From NCBI GenBank assembly GCA_003221075.1, contig QHUF01000309.1, positions 1 through 16,725 of the forward strand: a stretch of DNA of 16,725 nt. Direction: 5' to 3'. The notes beneath the pieces were generated by a model, which worked only from the letters and a program-made list of their open reading frames with translations, was not told the DNA's origin and did no database searches. A program made the position numbers and the translations under genes. The number at the start of each line of letters is the position of its first letter. Within the stretch, counting starts at the first letter, position 1. Source of the DNA: Gemmatimonadota bacterium (GTDB taxonomy: Bacteria > Gemmatimonadota > Gemmatimonadetes > Gemmatimonadales > GWC2-71-9). Positions 1 through 8,297 of the stretch are shown piece by piece.

Positions 1-670
1 GTTTGCAGCTCGCTTCGGTCAGGTCGTCCGCGACAGTGCGGATGATCCAGCCACCCGAGTCGGCCGGGACGAGCTTCGTGACCATCTCGCGCAGCTTAGC
101 GCGCTGATCGCGGGCTTCGATCTTGCGCGAGACGCCGACCTTCGAGGCGAACGGCATGTAGACGAGGAATCGGCCGGCGAGCGAGACCTGCGCGGTGACG
201 CGCGGGCCCTTGGTGCCGATGGCTTCTTTGATGACCTGGACGAGCTTGGTCTGACCGCGCTTCAGCTCGTCGGCGATGTTGGGCGCCTGGCGACGCCTGG
301 AGCGACCGCGACGATTCGTAACCACCTGCGCGCCGCCCTTCCCTTCGCCTCGCCCATTCCCCCCGTCGCCGTTGCCGTTCCCGTTGCCATTTTCCTCGTC
401 GGCGTCGTCGGGCTCACGGTCTTCGGGGTCTTCGTCTTCTTCCGCCTCGATTAGGTCGGAGGCGTGGAGAAAAGCGCTCTTTTCGGCGCCGATGTCGACG
501 AACGCTGCCTGAATGCCGGGCAGGACCGCTTCGACCTTGCCGACATAGATGTCGCCGACGGAACGGTGGGAGTCGGGACGATCGACCAGGAGTTCAACAA
601 GGCGGTCGTCCTCGAGAATGGCCACGCGGGTCTCCCGCGGGCTTCCAGAGATCAGTATTTCGCGCTTCAA
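1..670 (-). CDS. rng: Rne/Rng family ribonuclease (RNase E/G), N-terminal part, runs off left edge
   Basis: Single-strand endoribonuclease of the RNase E/G family, expected to act in rRNA processing and mRNA decay. The 223 visible codons begin KREILISGSPRETRVA, typical of RNase G, followed by the S1-domain segment VGDIYVGKVEAVLPGIQAAF and FLHASDL. After an insertion the family sequence resumes with ELKRGQTKLVQVIKEAIGTKG, and FMP-like YMPFASKVGVSRKI and GGWIIRT follow. The catalytic DNase-I-like and zinc-link parts lie outside the window. I place the start at a TTG (668-670): no ATG or GTG is in frame before it, and a GAGGG Shine-Dalgarno sequence lies about 8 bases upstream. Residues about 75-130 are an acidic, Gly/Asn-rich and then Arg-rich insertion inside the S1 domain. 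The 183 bases upstream (671-853) show no clear promoter. Family assignment is firm; whether it is called E or G is a convention. Confidence 0.9.
   Translation of the reverse strand, partial: MKREILISGSPRETRVAILEDDRLVELLVDRPDSHRSVGDIYVGKVEAVLPGIQAAFVDIGAEKSAFLHASDLIEAEEDEDPEDREPDDADEENGNGNGNGDGGNGRGEGKGGAQVVTNRRGRSRRRQAPNIADELKRGQTKLVQVIKEAIGTKGPRVTAQVSLAGRFLVYMPFASKVGVSRKIEARDQRAKLREMVTKLVPADSGGWIIRTVADDLTEASCK
332..391 (-). repeat. Low-complexity Asn-Gly coding repeat inside the ribonuclease S1 domain
   Basis: Codons 94-113 of the ribonuclease alternate Asn/Asp/Arg/Glu/Lys with Gly, starting as four NG units from GGN/AAY codons, a slippage-prone tract. It is preceded by an acidic run (EAEEDEDPEDREPDDADEE) and followed by a basic run ending RRGRSRRR. 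Probably a flexible linker between S1 strands; it keeps the reading frame. Confidence 0.75.
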
Positions 671-853
671 AGCAGTGACCCTCGCGACCCGGCGGGAAGC
701 ATCCGCCCCCCGGGAGCCTGTGGTTTTCCCAGCAATAGTCCAACTCGCCCGGCCGATGTGGTGTGGGCAGTGAGATGATTCGATTGGAAAGGCGGCTGAG
801 AGACGCCAGAGCCCAATGCATGGAGGTAAAGCTAGGAAAAGAGGAGACTTAGG

Positions 854-2074
854 TCAATCTATCAAACCGCCCAACAACTGCCGGGCGATGACGACCCGCT
901 GAATCTCGCTCGTGCCTTCCCCGATCTCGCAGATCTTGGCGTCCCGCATCATCCGCTCGACCGGGTACTCGGTCGTGTAGCCGTAGCCGCCGTGGAGCTG
1001 GACCGCTTTGGTGGTGGCTCGCATGCAGAGCTCGGAGGCGTAGAGCTTCGCCATCGCCGCCTCCTTCTTAAACGGCGCCCCTCGCTGTTTGAGCCAGGCG
1101 GCGTGATAGACGAGCTGCGTGGCGGCTTCGATCTCGGTGGCCATGTCGGCGAGGGCGAAGTGGACCCCCTGGAAGCTGGCGATGGGCCGGCCGAACTGCT
1201 TCCGCGTGGAGGTATAGGTGAGACACTCCTCGAGCGCGCCCTCTGCCAACCCGAGGGACAGGGCGGCGATCCCGATGCGGCCGCCGTCGAGCGTGTGCAA
1301 GAACTGCCGGAACCCGTTGTTGACCGGTCCGAGGACATTCTCTTTCGGGACGACGGCGTCCTGGAAGATCAGCTCGCGCGTGTCCGAGGCTCTCCAGCCC
1401 AGCTTGTCTTCTTTCTTCCCCGACAATACGCCGCGGCATTTAGCCAAATCAGATGAATGTCCGATGCCGACGCGCTTCGTCTCGTCGAGATCGCAGGTGT
1501 CCTTGGTGACGATAAAGGCCGTAATCCCATGCGTGCGCTTGGCGTTCGGGTCGGTGCGCGCCGTGACGCAGAAGATTTCACCCACGCCGGCGTGGGTGAT
1601 GAAGATTTTCGAGCCGTTCAGGACGTAGTGGTCGCCGCGATCGACGGCGGTGGTCTTGGTGCCGCCGGCGTCCGATCCGGCGCCCGGCTCGGTCAGCCCG
1701 AACCCGCCAAGGACTTTGCCGCTCGCGAGGAACGGCACGAAGCGGCGCTTCTGCTCGTCGGTGCCGAAATCCATGATCGGCGACGTGCCGAGCGTGGTGT
1801 GTGCGCTGACGGTGATGGCGTGACTCGCATCGACTTTCGCGAGCTCGTGGATGACGGTGATGTACGACAGGTAATCCATCCCCGACCCACCCAGCTCCTC
1901 GGGCCATGGAATGCCAAACAGCCCGAGCTCCGCCATCTGCTTCACATTGTCCCAGGGGAAGCGGCTGTCGAGATCGTATTGGCGAGCGCTGGGCCTGACG
2001 ACGCTCTTGGCGAAGTCTCGGACCATCTCGCGGACCTGGAGATGGTGGTCGCTAAAGTAGAGAGAGTCGTGCAT
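854..2074 (-). CDS. Acyl-CoA dehydrogenase
   Basis: FAD-dependent alpha,beta-dehydrogenation of an acyl-CoA thioester, passing electrons to ETF; 406 residues, close to the usual 380-400. The N-terminal helical domain (1-120) is followed by signature 1 GLTEPGAGSDA (126-136), the beta domain with NGSKIFITHA, and the C-terminal helical domain with RKQFGRPIASFQ and signature 2 QLHGGYGYTTEYPVERMMRD. The likely catalytic Glu is E386 in GEGTSEIQR, placed as in short-chain and isovaleryl-type enzymes. I chose the ATG at 2074 because MHDSLYFSDHHLQVREMVRDF matches family N-termini; the frame stays open upstream but overlaps recQ and looks non-coding. No Shine-Dalgarno is visible; a TATATT lies 7 bases before the ATG. 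Residues 194-218 are about 20 longer than in ordinary members. It is the last gene before the ribonuclease and could feed the AtuA/carboxylase route at the right end (inference). Substrate unknown. Confidence 0.95.
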   Translation of the reverse strand: MHDSLYFSDHHLQVREMVRDFAKSVVRPSARQYDLDSRFPWDNVKQMAELGLFGIPWPEELGGSGMDYLSYITVIHELAKVDASHAITVSAHTTLGTSPIMDFGTDEQKRRFVPFLASGKVLGGFGLTEPGAGSDAGGTKTTAVDRGDHYVLNGSKIFITHAGVGEIFCVTARTDPNAKRTHGITAFIVTKDTCDLDETKRVGIGHSSDLAKCRGVLSGKKEDKLGWRASDTRELIFQDAVVPKENVLGPVNNGFRQFLHTLDGGRIGIAALSLGLAEGALEECLTYTSTRKQFGRPIASFQGVHFALADMATEIEAATQLVYHAAWLKQRGAPFKKEAAMAKLYASELCMRATTKAVQLHGGYGYTTEYPVERMMRDAKICEIGEGTSEIQRVVIARQLLGGLID

Positions 2075-2081
2075 GCGGTGA

Positions 2082-2087
2082 AATATA
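2082..2087 (-). promoter_or_regulatory. Possible -10 box for a leaderless acyl-CoA dehydrogenase transcript
   Basis: TATATT on the minus strand ends 7 bases before the ATG of the dehydrogenase, and no Shine-Dalgarno lies between. This is the spacing expected when transcription starts at the start codon. No convincing -35 hexamer is seen about 17 bases further up, so the call is tentative. Confidence 0.35.
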
Positions 2088-2110
2088 GGTGAGAGACAGG
2101 AACGGTTTGA

Positions 2111-2137
2111 GTAGGGGCGAGCATGCTGCGCCCCTAC
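2111..2137. repeat. Perfect palindrome / hairpin between recQ and the acyl-CoA dehydrogenase
   Basis: Arms GTAGGGGCG (2111-2119) and CGCCCCTAC (2129-2137) are exact inverted repeats of 9 bases around a 9-base centre, itself containing the self-complementary AGCATGCT. It begins 5 bases past the recQ stop. There is no T-run on either side, so it does not look like a classical intrinsic terminator. It resembles interspersed REP-type palindromes, though only one copy is seen here. Confidence 0.7.
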
Positions 2138-2142
2138 ACGCA

Positions 2143-3258
2143 TCATCGAACTTCGCCGAAATACTCGAGCATCATCTCGCGGTGGTGCCGGCGCGCCTCG
2201 ACGTAACGCCGCATCGGCGGCGGGATGTTTCCCCATGCAAAGTCCTGCGGTCGCCACAGAATAAGACACTCCGATGCTTTCCCGTCCCGTCCTGCCCGGC
2301 CGGCTTCCTGATAGTAAGCCTCGAGCGTCCGCGGTGGCCCCCAATGGAGGACCTGCCGGACGTCCGGCTTGTCGATTCCCATACCGAACGCGCTCGTCGC
2401 CACGATGACGCGCACATGGTCGGCCAGAAACGCCCACAGCACGCGCCGCCGGATACTCGCGCTGAGACCTGCGTGATAGGGGGCCGCGCGCACGCTCGAG
2501 CGGAGCAACGCGCGGGTGACCAGCTCCGTCAGCCGGCGCGTCGGCGCGTAAATCAGGGACGCACCGGCGGCGTCGCGCACGCGCTGCCGGATCGCGCCGA
2601 ACCGCTCGCGATCGTCGCGCACCCGGCGAACGCTGAACTGGAGATTGGGACGATCGAACGAGGTGACGACCACCTCGGCATCGGCCATCCGCAGCACGCG
2701 CAGGATATCGGCGCGGGCGGCGGGGGTCGCGCTTCCCGTAAGGGCAATCGTCGGCGGGCGTCCGAGCAGCGAGCGGAACACGCCGAGCCGGCGATAAACG
2801 GGACGGAATTCATTGCCCCATTCGGTAATGCAATGGGCTTCGTCGATGGCGAACAGCGCGACGGGCGTCCGCGCGGCGACGAGCCGGCGCGTCAGGGACG
2901 CCAGTCGCTCGGGAGCGCAATACAGCAAGGTCAAGCGGCCGGTGCTAGCGGCATCGAGGATGGTGCGACGCTGCTCGGCATCGAGCTGGCTGTTCACGTA
3001 GGCGGCGTTGATGCCGCGCCGTCGCAGGGCTCCGACCTGATCCTGCATCAGGGAGATCAGCGGCGAGATGACGAGCGTCAGCCCCTGCCCCAGCAGCGCC
3101 GGGACCTGATAGCACAGTGACTTCCCGGCGCCGGTGGGCAGGACTGCGAGCACATCGCGTCCTGCGAGCAGCGGGCCGAGCACTTTGAGCTGATGCACGC
3201 GGAAGCGAGCGTGACCGAAGCGCTCCGCGAGGATCGCACGGGCGGCATCGAGGCTCAT
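2143..3258 (-). CDS. recQ: Short RecQ-family ATP-dependent DNA helicase (helicase core only)
   Basis: 3'-5' superfamily 2 DNA helicase of replication and recombination repair. Motif 0 (FRVHQ, 19-23), Walker A TGAGKS (42-47), motif Ia (VISPLISLMQDQV), DEAH (139-142), aromatic-rich loop EWGNEFRPVY (146-155), motif III ALTGSATP, motif V (ATSAFGMGIDKPDVR) and motif VI QEAGRAGRDG (317-326) are all present and in order. At 371 residues it lacks the zinc-binding/RQC and HRDC parts of the roughly 600-residue E. coli protein; it stops at MMLEYFGEVR, where the zinc cysteines would follow. The His of the usual WGHDFRP loop is Asn here. Start ATG at 3258 has AAGGA (3265-3269) at good spacing. It is divergent from the prolyl oligopeptidase, with 71 bases between the starts. 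No missing C-terminus is found in another frame downstream, so this is a genuinely short protein and not a simple frameshift. Confidence 0.92.
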   Translation of the reverse strand: MSLDAARAILAERFGHARFRVHQLKVLGPLLAGRDVLAVLPTGAGKSLCYQVPALLGQGLTLVISPLISLMQDQVGALRRRGINAAYVNSQLDAEQRRTILDAASTGRLTLLYCAPERLASLTRRLVAARTPVALFAIDEAHCITEWGNEFRPVYRRLGVFRSLLGRPPTIALTGSATPAARADILRVLRMADAEVVVTSFDRPNLQFSVRRVRDDRERFGAIRQRVRDAAGASLIYAPTRRLTELVTRALLRSSVRAAPYHAGLSASIRRRVLWAFLADHVRVIVATSAFGMGIDKPDVRQVLHWGPPRTLEAYYQEAGRAGRDGKASECLILWRPQDFAWGNIPPPMRRYVEARRHHREMMLEYFGEVR

Positions 3259-3273
3259 GAGACATCCTTTGCG

Positions 3274-3298
3274 CCCCGAGCCCCTAGCCCCCTACCCC
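3274..3298 (-). promoter_or_regulatory. G-quadruplex motif in the recQ leader
   Basis: On the recQ coding strand four G-runs follow one another: 4 G, loop TA, 5 G, loop CTA, 4 G, loop CTC, 4 G. This meets the strict four-tetrad, short-loop pattern. The motif ends 15 bases before the recQ ATG, just upstream of its AAGGA ribosome site. The opposite strand is C-rich and lies in the divergent leader of the prolyl oligopeptidase. Folding in the cell is inference. Confidence 0.7.
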
Positions 3299-3329
3299 AA
3301 AGCTGCGACACGGAGCACGTTTACGCGTC

Positions 3330-5468
<2,139 letters not shown>

Positions 5469-5479
5469 GAGACGATCGC

Positions 5480-6223
5480 ATGCCCAAGGTGCACTGTTCG
5501 CTGTGCAAGGCTCCCGTGGAGGGCCGCACGCTCGCGTCTCCGCAGAAACTGGAAAACCGCATCATCGACTTGATCAAGAAAGACCGGCCGGAATGGGAAG
5601 GAACACGTGGCATTTGCGCCAACTGCCTCGAGACTTATCGCGCCAAGAAGTTCGTGACCTATCTCGAGGCCGAGTATCAGAAGCTGTCGGAGCTCGAGCA
5701 TTCGGTGGTCTCGAAGATCACGCGCCGTGGGCGGGTCAGTAAGCTCGTGCATCAGGACATGGAGACGTCGATGACGTTCGGCGAGCACGTGGCCGACAAG
5801 GTGGCGCAGTTTGGGGGGAGCTGGCGCTTCATCGGCCTCTTTGGGGGCATCCTGCTCGTGTGGATGGTGGTGAACGCCTGGGTGCTCGCGACCCATCCCT
5901 TCGACCCCTACCCCTTCATTCTCTTGAACCTCGTCCTCTCGACGCTCGCGGCCTTGCAGGCGCCGGTGATCATGATGAGCCAGAACCGGCAGGCGCACAA
6001 AGATCGCATGCAGGCGAATCAGGACTACGAGATCAACTTGATGGCGGAGATTGAAATCCGGGATTTACACGACAAGCTGGATTCGTTGCGATTCAAGCAG
6101 TGGCACGAGCTGTGGCACATTCAGAAGCGCCAGATTGAGCTGCTCGAGCATTTGTGTGAGCGGACGGCGAATCCCGAGACAAAGATCCCGGCACCGACTC
6201 CCTACGTCCCGCCGGAGCTCTAG
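5480..6223 (+). CDS. DUF1003 membrane protein with N-terminal CxxC knuckles
   Basis: 247 residues, function unknown. The DUF1003 core (about 100-205) has two membrane helices (about 115-136 and 146-168) joined by the family hallmark THPFDPYPFILLNLVLSTL, then APVIMMSQNRQ and a charged helix ending near 225. Before it, CSLC (6-9) and CANC (46-49) could bind one zinc; this N-terminal piece is seen in only some members as far as I know. The C-terminal tail is Pro-rich. AGGAGA (5467-5472) overlaps the prolyl oligopeptidase stop codon and sits 7 bases before the ATG, so translation is probably coupled. Its stop shares the tetranucleotide CTAG with the convergent zinc-ribbon gene. Confidence 0.88.
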   Translation: MPKVHCSLCKAPVEGRTLASPQKLENRIIDLIKKDRPEWEGTRGICANCLETYRAKKFVTYLEAEYQKLSELEHSVVSKITRRGRVSKLVHQDMETSMTFGEHVADKVAQFGGSWRFIGLFGGILLVWMVVNAWVLATHPFDPYPFILLNLVLSTLAALQAPVIMMSQNRQAHKDRMQANQDYEINLMAEIEIRDLHDKLDSLRFKQWHELWHIQKRQIELLEHLCERTANPETKIPAPTPYVPPEL

Positions 6224-6537
6224 CCCGCGTCCTTCCAGTCGATGGGATAGCTGCGGCCGCACTCGTGGCACGTGGCGTCCTTGCGGCCCTCGGCAATGAC
6301 GGTGCGGGCGTGACAACCGGGACAGACGAGGTGCGGCTCACGCACCACGCTCCAGCCGTTAGGTCGCTCGCTGCGAATCTCGAGATCCCGCTTGGGAATC
6401 CGGATCTCCACGTGGTGCACGTCGAGCACGACATAGTCCTTAGCCGGACTCTCCACGACGCGATACCAGGCGCCGCGCCGGAGTCCCTGCCCCTCGGCGC
6501 GAGCGCCGCGACTCCGTGCCCAGCCGATGTCAGCCAT
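6220..6537 (-). CDS. Small zinc-ribbon protein, function unknown
   Basis: 105 residues; I do not recognise the family. The C-terminal third holds two cysteine pairs, CPGC (72-75) and CHEC (90-93), spaced as in a zinc ribbon, ending SYPIDWKDAG. The N-terminal two thirds are basic, then beta-strand-rich (AWYRVVES, DYVVLDVHHVEIRIPKRDLEI). The ATG lies inside the end of the GroES-like gene: the shared 8 bases ATGGCTGA hold this start and that stop, with GGGGGAAG just upstream as a ribosome site. The two proteins are therefore very likely made together. Gene reality is supported by the cysteine motif and the coupling; function is open. Confidence 0.75.
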   Translation of the reverse strand: MADIGWARSRGARAEGQGLRRGAWYRVVESPAKDYVVLDVHHVEIRIPKRDLEIRSERPNGWSVVREPHLVCPGCHARTVIAEGRKDATCHECGRSYPIDWKDAG

Positions 6538-6901
6538 GCTTCCCCCGAACGAGGACCAGAATCGCGGCCTGAGGAACGACGAGGTACGTCTTGTTCTCGA
6601 ATGTGATTTCGACGGCGGCCTTCCGAAAGAACAGCGCGTAGTCCCCCATCTGGGCTTGCATCGGGAGGTACTTCACCTCGGCGTCGCGTCCAGGGATTTT
6701 CCACGGCTCCTCATCCATGCTGGTCGGTTCGGCCATCGGCGTGCCGGGCCCCGTTGCGACGATGCGCCCGCCCTGCACCTGCCGCCCTTCGATGGCCGAG
6801 GCCGGCAAATACAGGCCGACGTTCGTGCGTTCCTCTCCCTCCTCGGGAGCGATCAGCACACGGTCACCGACGACGATGAGGCGTTTGGGGTCGTCCGACA
6901 C
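6530..6901 (-). CDS. GroES-like co-chaperonin (Cpn10 family), divergent
   Basis: 123 residues with the Cpn10 fold signature: VGDRVLIAPEEGEERTNVGLYLP (11-33), GGRIVATGPG (44-53) and the C-terminal strands YALFFRKAAVEITFENKTY and AILVLVR. It differs from housekeeping GroES (about 97 residues). The mobile-loop tripeptide GGIVL is replaced by NVGLYL, and about 25 residues (54-80, TPMAEPTSMDEEPWKIPGRD...) are added in the middle. No groEL is adjacent, so it is probably a second, specialised copy. The start is GTG at 6901; a stop lies four codons upstream, so it cannot be much longer. The ribosome site is weak (AAAGG, 13 bases away). TTGCGC (6932-6937) and TAATCA (6908-6913), 18 bases apart and 6 bases from the GTG, could be a promoter giving a near-leaderless message (low confidence). 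It is divergent from the membrane protein gene. Confidence 0.85.
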   Translation of the reverse strand: MSDDPKRLIVVGDRVLIAPEEGEERTNVGLYLPASAIEGRQVQGGRIVATGPGTPMAEPTSMDEEPWKIPGRDAEVKYLPMQAQMGDYALFFRKAAVEITFENKTYLVVPQAAILVLVRGKHG

Positions 6902-6975
6902 GCAAGATGATTAGCCTTTCATGGGCATTTTGCGCAAGTCGCAAGGCGCCCGTGACGCCCGTCACCCCCATTTCC

Positions 6976-7002
6976 TTGACTTGTCCGGTCCGGTTTTATA
7001 AC
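6976..7002 (+). promoter_or_regulatory. Promoter for the membrane protein / VWA lipoprotein pair
   Basis: TTGACT (6976-6981) and TATAAC (6997-7002) are near-consensus -35 and -10 hexamers 15 bases apart; TAACAA at 6999-7004 gives the usual 17 but matches less well. The start codon is about 50 bases downstream, with GGGAGGG (7041-7047) as ribosome site. Just upstream lies the inverted repeat GTGAC-gccc-GTCAC (6952-6965), which could be an operator (inference). Confidence 0.55.
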
Positions 7003-7055
7003 AATGTGCCCGCCTCGATTCGAACGCCGTCCTATCCCGTGGGAGGGCTCTTTCA

Positions 7056-8297
7056 ATGCAAGAGATTGTCACGAACCCCGCGCAGACCCAGCAGTGGAGC
7101 TTTATTCTGCAGCAGCTCTTTGCTTGGGTGATGGCTGGGTTAGCGTGGATCGTGCCGTTCCAGACCCGTGTGTTCGGCTTCGTCCTCCAAGGCCAGAACT
7201 TCTGGAGGCTCGCCGGCATCGCCGTTCTGCTGCTGCTCCCGGCGGCCGTGTTCGTCGCCGGCATCTGGGGCACGATGGTGTCCCTCTATACCATTCCCTT
7301 CCGCCTGGGACGATCGGTGACGCTCCTGCAATCGGTGGCGCTGGCCTGGTGGGACGCGCTCCGCATGGTGTGGTTCTACTGGGCCGGCCTCGCGCGCTTC
7401 CTGGTGGTGCTCGTCGGGTGGGTGTGGGGCCTCATCAAGCTGAGCGCGCGGCTCGTGGTGGGGACGATCAAGGGGGCGATCACGTCGCCGCTCGCCGTCC
7501 TCGACGCGACGTCGCGCCGTCCCGGCGTTCCCTGGCCTGCGTTCTTCCTCCTTATCATCTGGTCCGCGGTCGAGGCGACGATCTTCACGTACACGCTGCG
7601 GCCCACGATGAGCGAGCTGCTGGCGGACCTCACGGGCTACGAAGTCAACGGCTTCGCGCTGATCCTCATCCTCTGGATTTTCCTCGCGATCATCATCGCC
7701 GGCAGCTTCGCGTGCATTCAGGTGCTGAATGAGGCCATCAAGGAACGCCAGACCGGCAACATCATTTTCATGATCCTGGTCGAGATCGCCGTCGCGATGT
7801 TCGAAGTGCTGTTCCTCTATCGCGAGCTGGTCGACGCCATGACGCCGTGGCTCGCGCAGCAGGGCATTCAGCTCGGCGTGTTCGGCACGATCGGGCTCGC
7901 GTTCTTCGGGTGGGTCGGCGTGCGCGGCATGACATGGTTCTTGTTTGGCCGCTTTGGCGCGCCCGCGTTGATCGCGCTGCTCGGCCGGCAGGCGCTGGTG
8001 GTCGAAGGCATGGCCGCCCATGGCAGCGCGCCGACGATGGCCGACTATTGGAAAGGCCCCATCGCCGCGCTCAAGGCCGAGCGCGAATGGTTCCGCAAGG
8101 AAGGGCGCGAGCTGTTCGAGCTCGCCTCCCTGCCTGTCCTGCAGGTCGTCGCGGCCGGGCTGAACTTCCTCTTCGTCGTCTTCACGGGGCGCGGTCACTT
8201 CACGCTCCCGTTCAAGTCGATCGACGAAGTCATGTCGGCGACGCATTTCCCGGCGCGGGCCAGCGGCGAGGTGGCGCGGGGCGAGGTGCGCCCATGA
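7056..8297 (+). CDS. Multi-pass membrane protein, function unknown
   Basis: 413 residues; I do not recognise the family. Hydrophobic stretches suggest seven to eight membrane segments, at about 18-37, 52-78, 102-126, 160-180, 198-222, 235-256, 274-295 and 358-377. Between 130 and 158 is a basic, Gly/Ala-containing loop (KLSARLVVGTIKG..ATSRRPG). A soluble charged segment, MADYWKGPIAALKAEREWFRKEGRELF (two halves, 328-354), precedes the last helix; the tail (378-413) is polar. GGGAGGG sits 8 bases before the ATG. Its last bases overlap the next gene as ATGA (8294-8297), so it is almost certainly made together with the VWA lipoprotein and probably forms a complex with it. Ion or solute transport, or an integrin-like scaffold, cannot be told apart from sequence alone. 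Confidence 0.85.
   Translation: MQEIVTNPAQTQQWSFILQQLFAWVMAGLAWIVPFQTRVFGFVLQGQNFWRLAGIAVLLLLPAAVFVAGIWGTMVSLYTIPFRLGRSVTLLQSVALAWWDALRMVWFYWAGLARFLVVLVGWVWGLIKLSARLVVGTIKGAITSPLAVLDATSRRPGVPWPAFFLLIIWSAVEATIFTYTLRPTMSELLADLTGYEVNGFALILILWIFLAIIIAGSFACIQVLNEAIKERQTGNIIFMILVEIAVAMFEVLFLYRELVDAMTPWLAQQGIQLGVFGTIGLAFFGWVGVRGMTWFLFGRFGAPALIALLGRQALVVEGMAAHGSAPTMADYWKGPIAALKAEREWFRKEGRELFELASLPVLQVVAAGLNFLFVVFTGRGHFTLPFKSIDEVMSATHFPARASGEVARGEVRP

Noticed and set aside
276..512. Pro/Ser-rich plus-strand frame opposite the ribonuclease insert
   Set aside because: Shadow of the acidic and NG-repeat codons; no motif or ribosome site.
2111..2137. Palindrome as a Rho-independent terminator
   Set aside because: No T-run follows on either strand; kept only as a repeat.
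2075..2142. Frameshifted remainder of RecQ zinc domain
   Set aside because: Reading the three frames after the stop shows no CGxC-type cysteines or RQC-like sequence.
2075..2437. N-terminal extension of the acyl-CoA dehydrogenase reading frame
   Set aside because: It overlaps recQ, shows no family similarity, and the family N-terminus begins at the ATG at 2074.
2089..3120. Long plus-strand open frame of 343 codons opposite recQ
   Set aside because: Antisense shadow of a gene with complete helicase motifs; the frame has no recognisable motif and an Arg/Ala/His/Gly-rich composition typical of high-GC shadows.
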